Assembly (NCBI RefSeq): GCF_040412425.1
Contig: NC_089788.1
Location: 70,110,220-70,174,219, forward strand
Source: Macrobrachium rosenbergii
Taxonomy: Eukaryota > Arthropoda > Malacostraca > Decapoda > Palaemonidae
Reading direction: 5' to 3'
DNA: 64,000 bases
Part shown: positions 60,420 through 64,000 of the stretch, piece after piece
Position numbering within the stretch: position 1 is the stretch's first letter
Layout: each line of letters begins with the position of its first letter
The notes under the pieces: model-generated
The model's input: only the letters and a program-made list of their open reading frames with translations
What the model was told of the DNA's origin: nothing
The model's database searches: none
Translations under genes and position numbers: made by a program

Positions 60420-60503
60420 CCTGCCTTCTGATGAGTGAATATTTCATAGGCCGAGTTCGGAGTCACGCTCCGGGATATTCATTCTGTCTTTAACAACCAG
60501 AGG

Positions 60504-60504
<1 letters not shown>

Positions 60505-60580
<76 letters not shown>
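60505..60580. repeat. (CT)n microsatellite
   Basis: Pure CT, complementary to the GA array at 60355-60418. Confidence 0.97.
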
Positions 60581-60582
<2 letters not shown>

Positions 60583-61481
60583 GAGTCTGTAGGAAAAGTG
60601 CACGGCTACTCTTGTTTGATTATTGAGAAAGATTAAGGAAACTTGATTGTGTCTGCTACATCCAGCGTGTTAAGGCTAGCTTGTTTCCCTTTTATTTATA
60701 TTTTTTTTTATTAATCGTAAATTAATGAATTTGTGGAAGGCCCAATTTTTGGCTGCTGAAAGCAAGAGGATACCCTTTGCTTGTTCTACCCGCCTCCAAA
60801 GAAAGCGATTGATAGCCGACATTTTTAAGAGTAAAAACTTTGTAAGAATGGAACTGTTCTGATGTTGCTACTTCCACGCACTGTACGATGGGGAAACTTT
60901 ATTGTTTTCAAGAAGAGCTAATGTACGAACATCCAGTAGCCGTATATCAATATGCTTACCAAGAATAGGACCATTTATGTGGCATATTCCGTGCCGTATA
61001 GCTAGTATCCATAATTTTTCCGTGTTGAAAATAAATCTTATAGATGCGTAACCGTGACAGTAAAAAGATTGGTCACCCCTAATAACGGAATTACACTCAG
61101 TAAATTGCGGAGGATTATTGTATAGGAAGATCATTTGATTGTTGAATTGGATCAGGTTTAAGTTAAAGTTCTTTTCTTACACAGCTATTAACGAAGGAGA
61201 GGGTAAATCTTGACTGACGGAATGTCAACAAAAAGAAGCAAATTTTTGCAGTCGACTTCCTCAGAAAGATCGCTTTTCCTTCCTTGTTTACGTATGTCGT
61301 CCGAGTGACCTCTTTTTATCCGTAATTATGACGACGTCGCTAGTTGAAGCCAGAGTTAAGCGCTTGGAAACCAAGTTGGTTTATCGGAAATAATGTTTTA
61401 GTGGAAATATTGGTTTCGCTTAATATCCGTTTCATGAAGATGAGAGGACGTTTGAACTTGGCCTGTCAACTAATAATTATG

Positions 61482-61484
<3 letters not shown>
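60581..61484. other. unique noncoding DNA
   Basis: No gene recognised. A small palindrome, cgacgtcg, lies near 61331-61338. Confidence 0.4.

Positions 61485-61576
<92 letters not shown>
61485..61576. repeat. (AT)n-(GT)n compound microsatellite
   Basis: AT to 61551, then GT to 61576, then gcgcgtgtgcg. Confidence 0.97.
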
Positions 61577-61577
<1 letters not shown>

Positions 61578-61901
61578 GCGTGTGCGTATAAAGGATAGCT
61601 AGACATAGACAAAATATATGGTTTATTTTTTATTTATGTATTTTTTTAAGCTATGAATACAATCGCCTATATCTTGATCCCATATGAAGCTCGATATTAT
61701 TCGAAAATGACAGGAGATTTTTTAGACGTAACCAAGATTGTCGCCTTTCACTTTGGTGTAGGCCTAATCATCAGAATCTCAATTTTATCGTCAGACTTGT
61801 GTGTTTTCCATGTGCGTTCCTGCACAGGCCACTTTGCACGGAGCCTGTGCTACCCATCACAGCAAATCGCCTGTTTGCTGCCAGAACTTTATTACAGTTA
61901 T

Positions 61902-61904
<3 letters not shown>

Positions 61905-61981
<77 letters not shown>

Positions 61982-61993
61982 GTGTGTGTGTGT
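61905..61993. repeat. (CT)n-(AT)n-(GT)n compound microsatellite
   Basis: CT to 61969, AT to 61981, GT to 61993. It abuts the element fragment that begins at 61994. Confidence 0.97.
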
Positions 61994-62122
61994 AACTGAA
62001 TCACGAAAATATGGAACGTGATGAATATATATAAATAAAGATAAAATCCATGAAGGAAACGGAAACACTGCACTCCAGTGTTTCCGTTTCCTTTGTGGTA
62101 TATTACATACATGCATACATAC

Positions 62123-62125
<3 letters not shown>
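61994..62125. mobile_element. element fragment with perfect 18-bp hairpin
   Basis: 61994-62023 is shared, inverted, with 47533-47562. After an AT/A-rich spacer, aaggaaacggaaacactg (62053-62070) is followed by a 5-base loop and its exact complement (62076-62093). It has no coding capacity. It may be the end of a dispersed retroelement or MITE; the phrase aactgaatcacg..gtgatgaatatata resembles a repeat I associate with decapods. Confidence 0.6.
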
Positions 62126-62202
<77 letters not shown>

Positions 62203-62224
62203 ATATACAGTATATATATATATA
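62125..62224. repeat. (AT)n microsatellite, interrupted
   Basis: AT dinucleotides with ttat and acag interruptions. It begins beside the hairpin unit after ATAC words. Confidence 0.97.
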
Positions 62225-62295
62225 TGTACAGGATGCGAAAGGAAAAAATAGCAGCATGCGTTCTTTTAAATATTTCTCTCCCCCTCTCTTATATT

Positions 62296-62346
<51 letters not shown>

Positions 62347-62415
62347 TGTATATTGTATATTTACACAGGATGCGGACGAAAAAAGAAGCAGCATAGTGTT
62401 GTTTTAAATATTCGT
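62225..62415. repeat. two-copy duplication of about 138 bp including (AT)n
   Basis: acaggatgcgaaaggaaaaa..agcagcat..ttttaaatatt at about 62228 recurs as acaggatgcggacgaaaaaa..agcagcat..ttttaaatatt at about 62366. The intervening AT array (62298-62345) parallels the one before the first copy, so unit and AT array were duplicated together. Confidence 0.8.
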
Positions 62416-62473
62416 AATATTGCTCTTATCAGCCTTGGTTGCGTAGAGGGCGTTGTCCTGATAAAGATGCATC

Positions 62474-62941
62474 ATGGGAAGGGAATGTGTGCAACATGTG
62501 AACATCGGGGAAAATGATATTCAGCTCCGCCGTGTTTATTCTACGGGTTTAGCCCTCCGCATTTCACTGCTGCTGCCAACCAGCTTTCTGCTCTACACAG
62601 TGTATCACTTCTGGTACTTACTGGAAGCTGCCGTTTTACAGCGCACTCGCGCAGGCAAAGTAGAATCTGAAAGAGAGAGAAAGAGTTTTCATTTTCGTTT
62701 GTTTGAAGCGCCGTCATATTTTCCCCAGTTTGTGGGTAACGAGCGTGTCCATTGTAGGAGTACGATGCTAGGTTTCATTCAGCAAGTAATCCCTACCTTC
62801 TACGTTCGTTATCAGTCATCGCACGAAAAGTCATATATAAGAATGTTACGTATTCCTCAAGTTATCTGTAGCATTGTACGGCATTGTAGGACATTTTTGC
62901 ATAAGTTGGAGGCCCTGTCTCTCCTGAGAATTACACGATAA
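62474..62941 (+). CDS. candidate ORF of unknown function (155 aa)
   Basis: The longest ATG-initiated frame of ordinary composition. The ATG at 62474 has A at -3 and G at +4, a favourable start context. The product begins [16 protein letters not shown], has a hydrophobic stretch at about residues 29-55 ([20 protein letters not shown]) that could be a membrane segment, and a basic C-terminus. No family is recognised. In DNA of this size a frame this long can occur by chance, and no upstream promoter, splice site or poly-A signal is evident. Confidence 0.2.
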   Translation: MGRECVQHVNIGENDIQLRRVYSTGLALRISLLLPTSFLLYTVYHFWYLLEAAVLQRTRAGKVESERERKSFHFRLFEAPSYFPQFVGNERVHCRSTMLGFIQQVIPTFYVRYQSSHEKSYIRMLRIPQVICSIVRHCRTFLHKLEALSLLRITR

Positions 62942-63037
62942 ATAGAAATATCTCGTTATAAGGCAAACCGCATGCACGGCCGCTTTCCGTACGTTGTGTT
63001 ATTGTTTTTGTTTGTGCTTCCGACCCGGTGCACTGCT

Positions 63038-63073
<36 letters not shown>

Positions 63074-63240
63074 GTAAGGTTTTCGTGGCAGGAGATGTAG
63101 CGGGGTTGGCGGGTGAAGGGAGGGAGGGAAGTTTTTCGATACTAGGGGAAGGGAATTGGGTTGGTTGAGGGAGGGAAGGAAGGAGGGAGAGCTTACAATC
63201 AATAGGTTGAGAGAGAGAGAGAGAGAGAGAGAGGGGTTCC
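62942..63240. other. unique DNA with GT/GA and GGGA-rich patches
   Basis: GT at 63039-63050, GA at 63049-63073, GGGA/GGAA words at 63116-63190, and GA at 63209-63232. Confidence 0.6.
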
Positions 63241-64000
63241 CCGATGTGAGTCAGCTTAGCGCCAGTTCAGAGAACTATATAGAGGGAGAGAGAGAAAGAG
63301 AGAAGAGAAGAGATGGAGGAGGAAGAGGAGGTAGTGATATTAGGAATAGAGAGGAGTTTGCGAATACAGTTGAAGAACGTCGGGATGATAAGTAAATGTA
63401 TGCAAAAGCGCGCTTACAAATGTTATACGCGCGCGCGCTCTCCGCGCACACACACGTTTGTATGTGTGTGTTTATGTATTAAAAGGCCATTTCTGTGAAT
63501 TTTCTCCAGCTAGCTCAGTCTTGATTCAACTCATTGGTGAAAAAGCAGTTTTTTTTATTTTTAATTTTTTTTTCTTGGAGTCATCCCTGTGAGAGAGAGA
63601 GAGTGTGTGTGTGTGTGTGGTGGTGTGTGTTTGTAATGAACTAAAAATTATGCTTTGAAGGCGTTTAATTTCGGAATGGTCAGTATTTATGTTGTTAAAC
63701 AAGCGTAACAACATGACGTGATAGCGCTGTGCTCTTTTCGTCCTTTGACAATATATAATGGAATAATATCCCGACACGGAGAGAGAGAGAGTATTTTTAG
63801 CCATTAAAGTGGAAGCAATGGAAAGAGTAAGCATAATCGCTGAAAGGGAGTGACAGAAAGGCAAATAGATTCTAGTATGTGGACTCGCCACATGTACTAC
63901 CAGCGAGTCGTGCTTGCGTCCTAGCCTTCCTCAGCCTCCTGTGCTTGCTCTTACTTCCTTTTACCCCTTTTTTTCCTCTGCTCCCACTTTTACCAACCAT
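63241..64000. other. unique DNA with short simple repeats
   Basis: GA-rich 63280-63340, alternating GC at 63429-63440, GT at 63602-63631 and short GA at 63779-63792. No gene recognised up to the window edge. Confidence 0.45.

Overview
This window looks like intergenic or intronic DNA from a decapod crustacean, probably a shrimp or prawn. I reach that from its texture: dozens of very long pure dinucleotide arrays ((CT)n/(GA)n, (AT)n, (CA)n/(GT)n), (TTA)n arrays, and dispersed repeat families that resemble ones I remember from decapod genomes. No bacterial-style gene, operon, CRISPR array or phage module is visible. I found no convincing complete protein-coding gene, rRNA or functional tRNA. 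Most open reading frames are translations of microsatellites (runs of LS, RE, IY, TH) or minisatellites.

Layout. 0-8 kb: (AT)n arrays, one interrupted by a near-perfect palindromic MITE; a small retroposon-like unit with a 5S-rRNA-like segment and a poly-A tail; G-rich DNA near 3.5 kb. 8.9-16 kb: a SINE, a 43-bp minisatellite, a block in which a unit carrying its own (CT)n array is tandemly duplicated, a fold-back element, and a roughly 28-bp minisatellite split by a SINE. 17-26 kb: very long (AT)n/(GT)n arrays, a 2-kb degenerate array with period about 33 bp, another fold-back element, and minisatellites with periods of about 30, 40/125 and 28 bp. 27-31 kb: a SINE with target-site duplication, the 3' end of a LINE-like retroposon, and a second, unrelated minisatellite with period 43 bp. 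31.7-33.7 kb: a GC-, CpG- and purine-rich island, the best candidate for a promoter or 5' exon. 34-35.5 kb: a degenerate array of about 33 bp. 36-44 kb: long (AT)n arrays, two opposite copies of a (TA)-tailed tRNA-like SINE, and a further tRNA-like unit. 45-48.8 kb: a SINE, a second copy of the LINE-like 3' end, a long-period repeat and a dense (CT)n cluster. 49-64 kb: more microsatellites, a fourth fold-back element, an inverted third LINE-like copy, the clearest SINE (14-bp target-site duplication), a perfect 18-bp hairpin, and the only long ATG-initiated open frame of normal composition.

How the parts relate: several microsatellites lie at the ends of mobile elements ((AT)n after the tRNA-like SINE, (AAT)n after the LINE-like unit, poly-A after the 5S-like unit), so retroposition probably seeded part of the microsatellite load. 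Others lie inside units that were later duplicated. The most interesting signals are the fold-back family with two nested hairpins, the (CT)n-carrying higher-order repeat, the two unrelated 43-bp minisatellites and the 5S-like composite unit. Family names and the organism call rest on recalled patterns, not a search.
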